A stretch of 64,000 nt of DNA from Haliscomenobacter sp. (GCA_016713275.1 JADJPL010000003.1:744001-808000); one strand, 5' to 3'. Shown: positions 19,147-29,971, counted from the first letter of the stretch. Numbers and translations are program-made. Notes: generated from the sequence alone by a model not told the origin.

Positions 19147-20011
19147 ATGGGGCTTTTTGGGGGCGCTCCTGTTGTTGCTAAGCGCCTCAGGGTGCGCCGT
19201 GCGCGAGGAAGGATGCCTCGACGTGCAGGCCGTGAATTTCTCTGTAGAGGCGGAAAAAGCGTGTTCTTCCTGCTGCCAATATCCTCAGCTCCGGCTGGAC
19301 CTCCTTCATAAATATACGGTGAACGATTCGCTGCTGAATCTGACCCTCAATTCTGGCGCCTACCCCGATGGAGCGGGCAATATGATCCGGTTCAAAGATA
19401 TCCGGTTTTACCTCAGCGAACTCCACTTGGTTACCGAAGACGGGGCCGATATTGGAGTGGGGGAGGAGGTACTCCTCCGGAAATGGGTCTCGGGAAGCGA
19501 CAGTCTGAAGTTCGAAGTGGAAAACAATTTTGCGCTGGCTACGCCCGCTTCCCTGTCCAGAAAGGTTTTGGGGACTTTCCTCCAAAGCGGCAAGATCAAA
19601 GGCATTCGCCTGACCCTTGGAATTGCTGCCCCTGCCCGGGACGCCGACCCCGCCTCTGCCCCAACGGGCCACCCGTTGAGCCCCCAAACAGATCCGCTTT
19701 GGATACAGGGAACGGGTTACCTAGACGCCAAACTCTCGGTTTTTCCCGGTAGCGGACCGGCGGATACGATCCCCCGGGTACTGGAATTTCCTTCTGGTGG
19801 CGCGTTTTTTCAAACCATTGAGTTGCTTGCCCCCCAGGCCGTTTCTATTGCCCCTGGGTATCATGCTTCCGTGGGCTTGCGGATCGATTACGGCGCCTGG
19901 TTTAAGAACGCCGACGTTCGCAATGACCCGGTGGAGGACCTTCTTCGCAAGGTAGCCGACAATGTGAAAAATTCCATGGCAGTGACCCTGATCATTGCCC
20001 AGGAAAATTAG
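19118..20011 (+). CDS. MbnP-like lipoprotein, divergent
   Basis: 297 residues from the ATG at 19118; a second ATG at 19139 is equally possible and would still keep the signal. The lipobox is LLSASGC. The body resembles MbnP-domain proteins: IRFKDIRFYLSELHLV is the typical central strand, and the late VGLRIDYGAWFKN strand is near the end. It lacks the clear YWSW motif of its neighbour but keeps a Trp in TDPLWIQGTGYLDAKL. A CSSCC cluster near the N-terminus may bind metal. MbnP proteins are periplasmic copper-binding partners of MbnH di-haem enzymes in methanobactin operons. The neighbours support this role. Confidence 0.75.
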   Translation: MRKNSAKMLKWGFLGALLLLLSASGCAVREEGCLDVQAVNFSVEAEKACSSCCQYPQLRLDLLHKYTVNDSLLNLTLNSGAYPDGAGNMIRFKDIRFYLSELHLVTEDGADIGVGEEVLLRKWVSGSDSLKFEVENNFALATPASLSRKVLGTFLQSGKIKGIRLTLGIAAPARDADPASAPTGHPLSPQTDPLWIQGTGYLDAKLSVFPGSGPADTIPRVLEFPSGGAFFQTIELLAPQAVSIAPGYHASVGLRIDYGAWFKNADVRNDPVEDLLRKVADNVKNSMAVTLIIAQEN

Positions 20012-20059
20012 TTATAGTATATTAGCGGTTGTCTGGGAATCCTAATATAACTTTTTCCA

Positions 20060-20833
20060 ATGAAGAACCTGATCTGGATACTCTCCTTTGCTTTTCTGGC
20101 CTTTGCAGGCTGCGAAAACGAAAACGGCGCTAATACGGACCAAAAACAGGACGTTGCCGTTAATTTTCAAGCGAGCTTCGGGCAGCAGCCCCTGGTGATG
20201 TTCGCCCAGGATTATGCCTATGAAGCCAATATGCGGATGAAATTCCAGTTATTCCAGTTCTATGTATCCGATCTGGGGTTGTTGAAGCAGAATGGGTCCC
20301 AAACCGATACCGTAAAACTCTTCGACATCGAGCTGATTAATTTCAAAGACGTTCAGAACACCACGCAGGCAGCGGCGGGTATCACGGTGGACGTCAAGGA
20401 CGTCCCGGAAGGGAAATACAAAGGCGTCGTGATGGGCCTGGGGGTATCTCCCGTGCTGAACGCCACCAGCCCCAACAGCTACACTCCCCCGCATCCGCTG
20501 GACGGAAACTACTGGTCCTGGGCGCGCGGGTATATTTTCTTTAAAGTCGAGGGCAACGCCGATGTGAAAGGCGATGGGCAGTATGCCGAAAAACTGACCT
20601 TCCATATTGGCGAGAACCAATTCTACCGCACCAAGACCTTCCTCCAGGATTTCACGATCGACGAAAAACATAAGACGTTGTCTTTCCATGTAGATGCCCG
20701 CCGGGTTTTGGTGTCCAGCGCTACAGATTTTGTGGATTTCCGGAAAGTGACGATCGACCACACCACCGATATGACTTTGGCCAAATTCATGGCCGATAAC
20801 CTGCAAGCTGCTGTTTCCATGAGTGGGCAATGA
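20060..20833 (+). CDS. MbnP-like copper-binding lipoprotein
   Basis: 257 residues with a lipobox (LAFAGC) and the MbnP arrangement: FQLFQFYVSDLGLL, then a GVSP-type loop and the motif HPLDGNYWSWARGY. In characterised MbnP a Trp is oxidised by the partner MbnH to kynurenine to build a copper site. One of the Trp residues in YWSW is a candidate here (inference). The stop overlaps the start of the first MbnH-like gene by four bases (ATGA), which strongly suggests co-production. Confidence 0.87.
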   Translation: MKNLIWILSFAFLAFAGCENENGANTDQKQDVAVNFQASFGQQPLVMFAQDYAYEANMRMKFQLFQFYVSDLGLLKQNGSQTDTVKLFDIELINFKDVQNTTQAAAGITVDVKDVPEGKYKGVVMGLGVSPVLNATSPNSYTPPHPLDGNYWSWARGYIFFKVEGNADVKGDGQYAEKLTFHIGENQFYRTKTFLQDFTIDEKHKTLSFHVDARRVLVSSATDFVDFRKVTIDHTTDMTLAKFMADNLQAAVSMSGQ

Positions 20834-21909
20834 CCTCAACAACTGTTGCACGGATCTGTTTTTGGTGCCTGGCATCGGCAGGCCTGACGGCTTGCGGGAC
20901 AGGGATTTTTGAGGCGGACACCAAACCCACGCCGGTGGTCTGGAAAGATCCGGCAGGTTTTCCTCCTATGGTTATTCCCCTAGACAACCCTCTGACAGAA
21001 GAGGGGATTGCTTTGGGCCGGCGGTTGTTCTACGATCCGGTTTTATCGGCCGACAGCAGCATGTCGTGCGCCACCTGCCATATTCCCCAACTGGCGTTTA
21101 CCGATGGCAAGGCAGTAAGCGAAGGGGTAGTAGGGCTGGAAGGCACGCGCAGCGCCATGTCGCTGGTGAACATTGGCTACTACCATACCGGGCTTTTCTG
21201 GGACGGCCGTTCGCCGAGCCTGGAGGAACAGGCTTTCCACCCCGTCCGGGACCCCAAAGAAATGGCTTTCAACTGGCCGGAAGCGGTCCGCAGACTGCAA
21301 CAAGCTCCCCAGTACGTCCGGTGGTTCAAAGAAGCATTTTCCATTCGCAACGCCCGGGAGATCGACAGTCTGCTGGTCGCCAAGGCTCTGGCTCAGTTTG
21401 AGCGGACGCTGGTCAGCAGCAATACCAAATTCGACCGGGTGATGCGCGAAGAAGCGGCGTTCACTCTGGCAGAGAAACGCGGGTGGACGATCTTTTTCGA
21501 TGCGTCCCAAGAAATGTCGGTGTCAGAGTGCAACCATTGCCATGTAGACCCGCTGTTCTCCGACCTGCACTACCACAACAATGGGGTTCAGCAAGCTCCT
21601 GTGTTGGAGGGGTTCGCGGATCCAGGCCAGGGCGGGGTTACGGGCAACCGGTTCGATCTGGGAAGATTCCGGGTACCAACCCTGCGCAACGTGCTCCTGA
21701 CCGCCCCCTATATGCACGACGGGCGGTTTAAAACCATGGACGAGGTGCTGGACCATTATGCTTCTGGCGGCCATGCCGCTGAAAACCTGAATGCCAACGT
21801 CCGCAAACTCTATTTGTCTGCCCAGGACCGGGCGGATATGATGGCTTTTTTCGGAACGCTTACGGACACGGTGTTCCTTAGGAACCCTGCGTTTCAAAAC
21901 CCCTGGTGA
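20830..21909 (+). CDS. MbnH/MauG-family di-haem c peroxidase-like lipoprotein
   Basis: 359 residues, intact, with lipobox LTAC. There are two CxxCH haem c sites, MSCATCHIPQLAF (~residue 80) and SECNHCHVDPLFSD (~residue 235), and the late signature TAPYMHDGRFKTMDEV. The length and motif order match MbnH/MauG-type enzymes rather than classical cytochrome c peroxidase. It is start-stop coupled to the MbnP-like gene, so modification of that protein in the periplasm is the natural hypothesis. Confidence 0.87.
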   Translation: MTSTTVARICFWCLASAGLTACGTGIFEADTKPTPVVWKDPAGFPPMVIPLDNPLTEEGIALGRRLFYDPVLSADSSMSCATCHIPQLAFTDGKAVSEGVVGLEGTRSAMSLVNIGYYHTGLFWDGRSPSLEEQAFHPVRDPKEMAFNWPEAVRRLQQAPQYVRWFKEAFSIRNAREIDSLLVAKALAQFERTLVSSNTKFDRVMREEAAFTLAEKRGWTIFFDASQEMSVSECNHCHVDPLFSDLHYHNNGVQQAPVLEGFADPGQGGVTGNRFDLGRFRVPTLRNVLLTAPYMHDGRFKTMDEVLDHYASGGHAAENLNANVRKLYLSAQDRADMMAFFGTLTDTVFLRNPAFQNPW

Positions 21910-21934
21910 CAAACCAGGACAAACTCCCCATCTC

Positions 21935-23065
21935 ATGAACCATTCGCGCACGATCGCCTTTGGGATTCTTGGCCTTCTGGCTTTTAGCCTGGCTGCCGTT
22001 TCCTGCGAGCCCGATACTCCGGGCACGGATTGTACCGATTGTACTACGGACGACCGGATCACCGCTACCTACGACCCCAAGCCCTACGCTTTTAACCTGC
22101 CTTCCTGGTTTCCGGCCCCGATTATTTTGCCGGACAACCCGCTTACGGTGGACGGGGTGGAGTTGGGCAGGCATTTGTTTTACGACCCCATTCTCTCCGT
22201 CGATAGCACGCTGGCCTGCGCCAGTTGCCATCGTCAGGAAAAGTCATTTGCCAATGACCGCCCCGTCAACACCGGCGTTTTGGGGCTTCCGGGCAAGCGC
22301 AACGCCATGGCCCTGATCAATCTGGCCTACAACCCGCGCGGTTTTTTCTGGGATGGACGCGCGGCGTCGCCCGAAGAGATTGCCTTTGTCACCATCGAAG
22401 ACCACCTGGAAAACAACGATACCTGGGATAACGTAGAGCGGAAACTCCGCAAACATAAATCGTACCCCCAGCTGTTCCGGAAGGCGTTTGGTATTGAGCG
22501 GACCTCTGAAATAACCCGCGACCTCGCTTCCAAGGCGATAGGGCAGTTTGTGCGCACCCTGGTCAGTGCGCAGGCGCGCTACGACCGCGTCCTGTGGGCA
22601 AGGCAAGGGTTTCCTACCGATTCCGAACAGCGCGGGATTTCGCTCTTTTTCATCGAAGACGACCAAACCGTCGAGCACCCGGGGTGTTCCCATTGCCATT
22701 TTAACCCGTTCTTCTCAGATCATAACTTCCGCAATAACGGCCTCGACAGCGCCGCTACCCTCGATCAATTTCCCGATTTGGGCCGGGGGGCGATTTCTAA
22801 AAATCAATACGACAACGGCCGGTTTAAGGTGCCTTCTCTCAGAAATGTGGAGCTTACCGCTCCGTACATGCACGACGGGCGGTTCAAAACCCTGGAGGAA
22901 GTGCTGAATCATTATAGCTCCGGAGGGCATCCGGCGGCCAATGTAGATCCGAATATCCTCAAGTTTACCCTCACCGATCAAGATAAAGCCGATCTCATCG
23001 CCTTCCTGAAGATGCTCACCGATACCGCGTTTGTGAATAATCCGGCGTTTGGGAAGCCGTTGTGA
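21935..23065 (+). CDS. Second MbnH/MauG-family di-haem c protein
   Basis: 376 residues, intact, with lipobox AVSC and a short Thr/Asp/Cys-rich linker. Haem sites are ACASCHRQEKSFA and GCSHCHFNPFFSD. The C-terminal signature is TAPYMHDGRFKTLEEV. It is clearly paralogous to the preceding gene, 25 bp downstream, so the two probably share a transcript. Two di-haem enzymes with two MbnP-like proteins suggests duplicated enzyme-substrate pairs. Confidence 0.87.
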   Translation: MNHSRTIAFGILGLLAFSLAAVSCEPDTPGTDCTDCTTDDRITATYDPKPYAFNLPSWFPAPIILPDNPLTVDGVELGRHLFYDPILSVDSTLACASCHRQEKSFANDRPVNTGVLGLPGKRNAMALINLAYNPRGFFWDGRAASPEEIAFVTIEDHLENNDTWDNVERKLRKHKSYPQLFRKAFGIERTSEITRDLASKAIGQFVRTLVSAQARYDRVLWARQGFPTDSEQRGISLFFIEDDQTVEHPGCSHCHFNPFFSDHNFRNNGLDSAATLDQFPDLGRGAISKNQYDNGRFKVPSLRNVELTAPYMHDGRFKTLEEVLNHYSSGGHPAANVDPNILKFTLTDQDKADLIAFLKMLTDTAFVNNPAFGKPL

Positions 23066-23160
23066 GTTGGTGAGTTGGTGGTTAGTGGTTAGTGGTTAGT
23101 GGTTAGTGGTTAGTGATTGGTGGTTAGTGGGTAAGTGGGTAAGTGGGTAAGTGGGTGAGG
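23066..23160. repeat. Heptamer tandem repeat (GGTTAGT / GGGTAAGT)
   Basis: Directly after the stop of the second di-haem gene: two GAGTTGGT units, then repeated GGTTAGT units and four GGGTAAGT-like units. No hairpin partner. Confidence 0.85.
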
Positions 23161-23420
23161 GCGGGTTGTTTTTGGTTTGGGTATTTAGAGGAGAGGGTTT
23201 TTTATTTTTTATTTTTCAAAAGAAAATGTTCACAAAAATTGATGATAGCTATATTTTAATTTATTGATTTTAAGTTGATTGATTTTTTTTTAAGTTTTTT
23301 ATTTAGATTTTTTTTTTCACAATGGGTTGTTTTTGTTTTGACGGGGCATGAAAAATAGAAGATGTTTGTATTGTCAAACGAACGTCCTGGTAAATGTACC
23401 GGACGCGAAATTTGGATATG
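23161..23420. other. AT-rich intergenic stretch without recognised gene
   Basis: T-rich, low-complexity sequence after the heptamer array. Part of a gap of about 1.1 kb (23066-24201) before the adhesin gene. A 66-codon open frame at 23362-23562 crosses hairpin A and has no recognisable features, so it is not called. Confidence 0.6.
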
Positions 23421-23490
23421 TTCATGGGATCCTTTTCCTTGCTGTATAGTAAGTCGGATTGAGTTGATTGGTCTGACTTACTATAAGCAA
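23421..23490 (+). ncRNA. Hairpin motif unit A (TTCATGGGAT + stem-loop)
   Basis: Starts with TTCATGGGAT, followed by a stem-loop with arms TATAGTAAGTC and GACTTACTATA. No T run follows. It is the first of three copies of the same opening motif plus hairpin within 430 bp, before the adhesin gene. It could be a structured RNA or a repeat of unknown role. Confidence 0.45.
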
Positions 23491-23564
23491 GCTTTCAAAG
23501 GACAACGAAAAGAAAGCGCTCCGCTTCAAGATATACCTGCAAAAGGTAACGAATTGTTTTAATG

Positions 23565-23621
23565 TTCATGGGATTATATTCGAGCAAGTCGTACTGGTTT
23601 CCAGTGCGACTTTCTTTTTTT
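23565..23621 (+). ncRNA. Hairpin motif unit B with terminator-like end
   Basis: TTCATGGGATTATA is followed by the stem AAGTCGTACTGG/CCAGTGCGACTT and a T-rich tail (TCTTTTTTT). The structure is that of a small RNA 3' end with an intrinsic terminator, or a read-through controlled terminator. Confidence 0.5.
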
Positions 23622-23705
23622 AGGCCCCCGGCTTAACAATTTGTTAAAGTGTTAAAAAAATCCATAATTTTTTTATTTAGGAGAACTTTTTTAATCAGAT
23701 CCTTG

Positions 23706-23850
23706 TATATTTGCATAAGGAATCAAAAACAGGCCAAGCGGACGGTTTGGTTTAGAAAACGGTTCCTTTTTGGTATGGAAGGTATATTCATGGGATTATA
23801 ATTTGTTAGTAGTAGGTCGTGCTGCATTCGTAGTACGACTTTTTTTATTT
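23706..23850 (+). ncRNA. Candidate small RNA: -7 box, motif unit C and terminator
   Basis: TATATTTG at 23706-23713 matches the Bacteroidota -7 box. About 80 bp later comes TTCATGGGATTATA (23787-23800), then the stem GGTCGTGCTGC/GTAGTACGACT and a run of seven T. Together these would give a transcript of roughly 120-130 nt. The -33 box is not clear. Confidence 0.5.
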
Positions 23851-24001
23851 TCGCACTTTTTTGATTCTTAATGGAAAAAGTGCTTTTTTTTGCATCAGCT
23901 CCGCGAAGTTTTTCGACTTATCATTGCGGGGCCTCTACCCATATCCTCGTTAACACTCCAGCAGAGCATGATCTGGCCCACTCCTTTGCATGTTGGCAAC
24001 T

Positions 24002-24158
24002 GGTGCTGTCTCAAAAGACGGTTCTTGCCCAAGGCAGCAAAAAATATTTTCTTTTTTCCATTTCAACAAAAAATTGCAAAGCAATTTTTTGTTGAAATGG
24101 AAAAAAGAAAATAAAATTTCATGCCGGAGGCAAAGCGTGCTCTTTTGAGACAACCCCC
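24002..24158. repeat. MITE-like palindromic element, copy 2
   Basis: Ends GGTGCTGTCTCAAAAGAC and CTCTTTTGAGACAACCCC. The central stem is a perfect 26-bp inverted repeat (24052-24077 with 24081-24106) around AACAAAAAATTGC. It lies just upstream of the adhesin start. Transcribed, it would form a very stable hairpin in the leader. Confidence 0.85.
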
Positions 24159-24201
24159 AAATGGTATGTAGTTCGTGTCATAATAACAAAAACTGTAATC
24201 C

Positions 24202-27200
24202 ATGATGACCTCTTTACGCAAAAGGCCTTTTCCCTTAACGAGTTCCTTATTCCCACTTGGTTCGTTTTTTCTTGTCCTGTTTTTTGGGTGGGGCATGTCC
24301 GCCTCCGCCCAGCTCAGCGTCAGCTTTAATATTACGCATGTCCAATGCGGGAGTGCAGCCACCGGCGCCATCACGGCGACGGCCAGCGGAGGAACGTCTC
24401 CTTACCAGTATGCCTGGAACACAGGCGCGAGTACGGCAACGATCACCAAACTGCCTCCGGGCACGTATACCGTTACGGTGACCGATGCGGCCCAGAACAG
24501 CATTATCCGGTCGGCGACCGTGAATGGCCAGCCTCCTATTGTAGTGACGTTTTCGACTAACCAGAACTGTTCCGGTCCGGTGACGGTAACCGCCTCCGCC
24601 AGCGGCGGCACGGGGCCGTATACCTACAACTGGGATGGCGGGGTTTCCGGCCAGGTAAATACGTTTACCTCCTCCGGTAAATACTGTGTCACCGTGGCCG
24701 ATTCCAAACTCTGCGGCCGGATCGAATGTATCCAGGTTTCGGTCGACCCCCTCACCATCAGCCTTCAGGCTCAGGGCGTAACCTGCCCGGAAGGGACCAA
24801 TGGTTCGGTGACTTCTACGGTTTCCGGGGGCATTGGCCCGTTTACCTATCAATGGAGCAATGGCGCCTCAACAGCAAACCTCTCCGGCGTGCCTGGAGGG
24901 ACCTACAGCGTGACCGTCACCGATTCCAAGGGGTGTAAAGCCAACGCGTCCGCGACGGTTACGACGCCTCCGCCGTTTGTGGTTGGGATCACTTCCGTTG
25001 GCCCAACCTGCGAAGGGGACGAAAACGGAAGCATAACGATTACCTCGGTAACAGGGGGCACTCCTCCGTATACGTATCGCTGGAATTCCGGCCAAACAAC
25101 GGCTACCCGCAACAATCTGGGCGCCGGGGTTTTTGCGGTCACCATAACCGACGTCCTGCAGTGTACTGCTGTCCGCCAGGTTGAACTCATTCCCAGGTCC
25201 AGGTTGCAGATCAGCACCACCGTCAAAGACGAAACTTGCCCCGGTGAGAACAACGGGATGGTCACCGTCACCGCAATCAATGGCGTAGCGCCTTATACGT
25301 ATATCTGGAGCAACGGTGGCGCCGGCCCGAACGCCAAGAGCAACCTGGCCCCCGGAACCTACTCCATTACGGTCACAGACGCAGTGGGTTGCCAAAAGAC
25401 GACTTCCGTGACCGTTGATCCGGCCAACCCCCTTGCCATTACTACGGTTAAAACCGATGCCACCACCTGCGGCGCGGCAGACGGAACCGCCGAGGCGAAA
25501 ATCACCACCGGCACAGGGCCCTTTACGTATGCCTGGAGCAATGGAGGGTCTACCGCCAAGATCGTCAACCTCCGCCAAGGCGTTTATACCGTTACCGTGA
25601 CCGACGGGCAGGGTTGCGAGAAGATCAGCTCGGTTTCGATCAGCGAGCCTCCGTCCGTTGCCGTGCAGGTTTTAGCTACCAATGTCGTGTGCGAGGGTTC
25701 CACCACCGGATCGGCGACTGCGGCCGTTACCGGAGGAACCATGCCGTTTATTTTCCTCTGGAACACCGGCGCCAGCACGCAGATTGTCCAAAACCTCGGC
25801 CCCGGAACCTACCGGGTAACGGTGACCGATTCCAAGGGCTGTGAAGCGTCCGCTTCGGCGACCATTCAGCAAGCCCCAAAACCCAATGTGACCGTTACGG
25901 CCTCGGGCATTGTCTGTGGGGGCCAGAATACGGGCACGGCGCAAGCCCAGGCAAGCGGAGGCGCCAGCCCTTATGGGTATTCCTGGAATAATGGCGCTAC
26001 CACGCAAAATCTTTCCGGCCTTGGTTCCGGAACCTATATCGTAACCGCTACCGACGCCAACGGCTGTACCGATACCGCTCAGGGCGTGGTGGAGATCATT
26101 CCCGCCCTGACCCTCTCCACAACCGCGAAGGATGCCGATTGCAACAACGCGGCTAACGGAACGGTCAACGTCTCTGTTTCCGGAGGAAAACCGCCGTATT
26201 CGTACGTATGGAATAACGGCGCAACCAGCCCTCAGGTCATCGGGGTGAAAGCAGGGGTATATACCGTTACTGTTACCGATGCCGCAGGTTGTACCGCTTC
26301 GGCCTCCGTAACCGTCAACGAGCCCAATGCCATCCAAATCAATCTGTCCGGCCCGGTTCTGATCTGTACAGGGCAGCAAAAAGCAACGATCTCCTCCTCG
26401 GTTTCCGGCGGTACCTCGCCGTATACGTTCGCCTGGAGCAACGGAGACACCACCGGTAACCTCCAGAACCTGGAGCCGGGCACGTATACCCTTACCGTAA
26501 CCGACGCAAAAGGATGTACGGCAATCGCTACCCGAACCATCAATGGAACTCCGCTCCCACAAATCCAGATTTCTGCTATAGACACGATCTGCGGGATTCC
26601 CAACGGAGGCATGGCCGAGGCCATCGTGTCTTCCGGTATGTCTCCCTATTCCTATCTGTGGAGTACTGGCGCTTCGACTGCGAAGATATCCGGACTGGGT
26701 AGCGGGACTTACCGGATTACCGTGACCGATGTCAAAGGATGTACGGATACCGATTCGGTTACTATCGTTGTGGTTCCGCCCATCCAGATCAGCGTAATGG
26801 TAACCCCTCCGGCCTGTTACGGCGACTCTACCGGCAGCGCTATGGCCAGCGCAGAAGGCGGCCTTCCTCCGATTGCCTTCTCCTGGAGCACTGGAACCCT
26901 AGGTCCCAAACTGACGAACGTCCCTGCCGGAACCTATACGGTTACCGCCACGGATGCTGCCGGCTGCCGCGCGGACGCCACGGTGATTATTTCCCAGCCG
27001 GATTCTATTAAACTGACATTAAGTGCCAAAGACGTAGACTGCGGGGAAGCGGGCACCGGCTATGCTGTTTGTAAGGCTACCGGCGGAAAAGCTCCTTATA
27101 GCTTCCTTTGGAACACTGGCGCTTCTACTGATACGCTCTTTGGGCTGTCTGCTGGTACCTATACCGTCGTTGTCACGGATGCCAACGGATGCGAAACGAC

Positions 27201-29870
27201 AGGTACTGTGGTGATCCGGGATTTTGGCGCGCCACAGTGTAATATCGTGGTCACTAAACCGGTGAGCTCTCCTACTGCTTCCGATGGCGAAGCCACCGTG
27301 CTGGTTTCCGGAGGGGTGGCGCCTTACGACATCCGCTGGAGCAACGGGCAGACGGGGTCTACAGCTACGGGGCTCAGCTCGGCGGATTATCAGGTCACCA
27401 TTACCGACGCCAATGGATGCCGGACGACCTGCTCCGTGCGGCCGACGGTGTCCAATGCCCTTGTGGGCGATTATGTTTGGTTTGATACCGATCAGGATGG
27501 GGTGCAGGATGCCAATGAACTGGGTATTCCCGGAATCACCGTTATCATTACCACGGTGACAGAAAATCTTCCTCCCCAAAACGATACTACGGTAACGGAC
27601 AAGAACGGGCTCTACTACTTCGTCGTGGAGCCGGGAAGCTATAAAATCACGTTTATTCTGCCGGATTCGCTTCAGTTCACTACCCCGAACAACATCGCCA
27701 ACGATTCGCTGGATAGCGACGCTGACCGCGTCATGGGCATGACCGTAGTCTTTACCGTGGACGCTGGCGAGATCGACCTGACCTGGGACGCCGGTATGGT
27801 GAACGATATCAGCCTGTTCCCCTCTTTGGAATGCGAATGTTTGGATAACGCCACCGCAAAAGGGAACGGTCAATTCAAGGAAGTGCTCGAATTACAGGGG
27901 CTCACTGGCGACACCTGGCGCATCATCGAACAGACGGGCATGTACTTGTCTTCGAGCCCGGCGCCCCCCGCAGCGCCGTTGCCGGTACCCGTGGGAACCA
28001 TTTTGCAGGAGATTCGTTCCGGGGTATACCAGTTTGGATTCCGGCACGTCGACGCGAAAGGATACCAGGTTAAGGTGACCAACGGAGTGGATACTGTTTC
28101 GTTAGAAAATGTTTGCCGGTATCCGGAGCTTGAATTCGGGTTGCTCCTGGAGACGTTCTGCTTTAACGACGAGCCGTATACCATCAACGTTCCCCTGCCA
28201 ATGCCGGGCAAGATGTTTTATTCTTTGAATGGGGCGCCCGTTACCTCCATCAACCCTAAAGCGCTGGGGCCAGGCTCGTATGACCTGGTGGTCCGGTTCG
28301 TTCCCGACAACTCGCTGGAGTGCGAAGCAGTAGAAATCTTCCCTTTCCGGGTGGTTACGGATAACTGCCAGGTGAAGATCGGAGATTTTGTCTGGTTTGA
28401 TAAAGACGAAAACGGCATTCAGGGAGTAAGCGAACCGGGAATTGCCGGGGTGAAAGCGATCCTTCAGAAAGTGGGGACCCAAACCGTGAACATCGACACG
28501 GCCATTACCGACAATACCGGCATGTATATGTTCCTGGTCGACCCCGGAACCTACAAGATTACCTTCATGCTGCCTTCAGATACGGATTTCGTCCCTACCA
28601 AGGCCAATGCAGGTAGCGACGATGCGAAGGACAGCGATATGGATCCGGTTTCCATGATGACGCCGGTATACACGATCTCGACCGGGGTAAATAACTTAAC
28701 CATTGACGCCGGGTTTATTATGCCCTGCGTGAACATCACCGATCCAGGCGAAATTGGCTACGACCAAACGCTTTGCGGAATCGGCATGGATCCGGCGCCG
28801 CTGGTGAGCATCCGGGATGCTTCCGGCGGGAAAGGGGTTCTCGAGTACGTGTGGATGTTTTCCACCGTCAAGGATACCTTCGAAGCAGGTTCCTACCAGA
28901 TGGTCCTCAACTCGAATTCACCCACCTACGATCCAGGGCCCCTGACGCAAACGACCTATTTCGCCCGTTGCGCGAGAAGAGTAGGATGCCCTAACTTCCT
29001 GGAACCAGAGGTGGTCAAGATCGTTGTCGAAGGCAAAGCGCTTGCGGATATCGTGGCCGAATATACCTATTGCAAAGACGCGCCGTTCAACCTGAAGGTG
29101 GAAACCAAAACCGAGAATCCTCAGGTGAAATGGGAGATTTCTCCGTTGTTCGGACCCGTAGAGATTTCGCCCAACGTGGCGTTTGGCAAGGTAGCCACCT
29201 TCGTGCCTAAAAGCGTTGGCTGGCTGGTGGCTAAGGTGACCGTTACCGAAAACAACTGTACCGTGACCGATTCCGTGCGGTTCTATGTCACGACCAGCCC
29301 AACCTATTGCGAGGGAGAAAACCTCGTGGTAAACGCCCTGATTGACAACCGCAATCAGGTGAACCTGCGCTGGCATATTCAGGACGACAACCTGGATTAT
29401 GCCTTCGAGGTGCAGGAAGGGCCGGATGGCGAACGCTGGAAAACGATTGCCGAGGTGGACGAAGAAATGACCGCTAACGCCGGGGTGCGTTATTACCAGT
29501 CATCGACACGGACGTCAAAAACGGCCGGAACTTCTACCGCGTAATGGCGCAGGATGAATTTGGAAACCAGATTTACTCCAACATAGTCAATGTGGCGGTA
29601 GCCATGGAAGGGCAGCAAAGCCTGGCGTTTGTTTACCCCAACCCGGCGGAATCTACCTTGTACCTGGATATCCTCAAGGATGTGCCATCCAATGAATTCG
29701 TCCGCGTGGAGATGCTTCAATCCAATGGCCGCCTGATGCGGACCTGGAATATGGCCGGCTCCCAGGTTCAGGATAAAATCGACCTGACGGGGCTGCCCAA
29801 TGGATTGTACTTCTTGCGCATCCGCATTGGGGCTTCTTCCACCGAAGTGATCAAAGTGGTGAAGGAATAA
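24202..29870 (+). CDS. Giant SprB-repeat adhesin with T9SS sorting domain, frameshifted near 3' end
   Basis: About 1,889 residues after one frame correction. A signal peptide (MSASAQLS) is followed by about 14 SprB repeats of 72-76 residues (to ~residue 1085), each with a GGTSPYxYxWSNG core and a GTYTVTVTDxxGC end. Then come two SdrD-B-like domains (GDYVWFDTDQDGVQD near 1088, GDFVWFDKDENG near 1393). The protein ends in a type A T9SS sorting domain (VYPNPAESTLYLDI, LPNGLYFLRI, EVIKVVKE). SprB-type proteins are surface adhesins used in gliding or attachment. The frame breaks near 29499 (CAG-TCATCG lacks one base, expected YQVIDTDVKNG). The sorting domain therefore lies in the next frame. Probably a sequence error. 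Confidence 0.9.
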
Positions 29871-29893
29871 GCACCGAATTGCAGCGATAACCC

Positions 29894-29971
29894 AACAGGC
29901 TGCATCGATAGACCTTGCGTTGCTCCGGACCTCCGGATACCAGCGTTGTCTATCGGTGCAGCCTGTTTTTA
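29894..29971 (+). terminator. Intrinsic terminator after adhesin
   Basis: A long stem with arms AACAGGCTGCATCGATAGAC and GTCTATCGGTGCAGCCTGTT, enclosing a GC-rich loop with its own TCCGGACCTCCGGA palindrome, followed by TTTTT. It sits 23 bp after the adhesin stop. Confidence 0.85.

Noticed and set aside
23362..23562. A 66-codon open frame before the adhesin
   Set aside because: It crosses hairpin unit A, has no signal or domain, and the region looks non-coding.
23066..24201. Diversity-generating retroelement or retron next to the adhesin
   Set aside because: No reverse transcriptase gene and no template/variable repeat pair was seen.
24868..26562. Long minus-strand open frames across the adhesin repeats
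   Set aside because: They follow from the repeated codons of the SprB repeats and have no features of their own.
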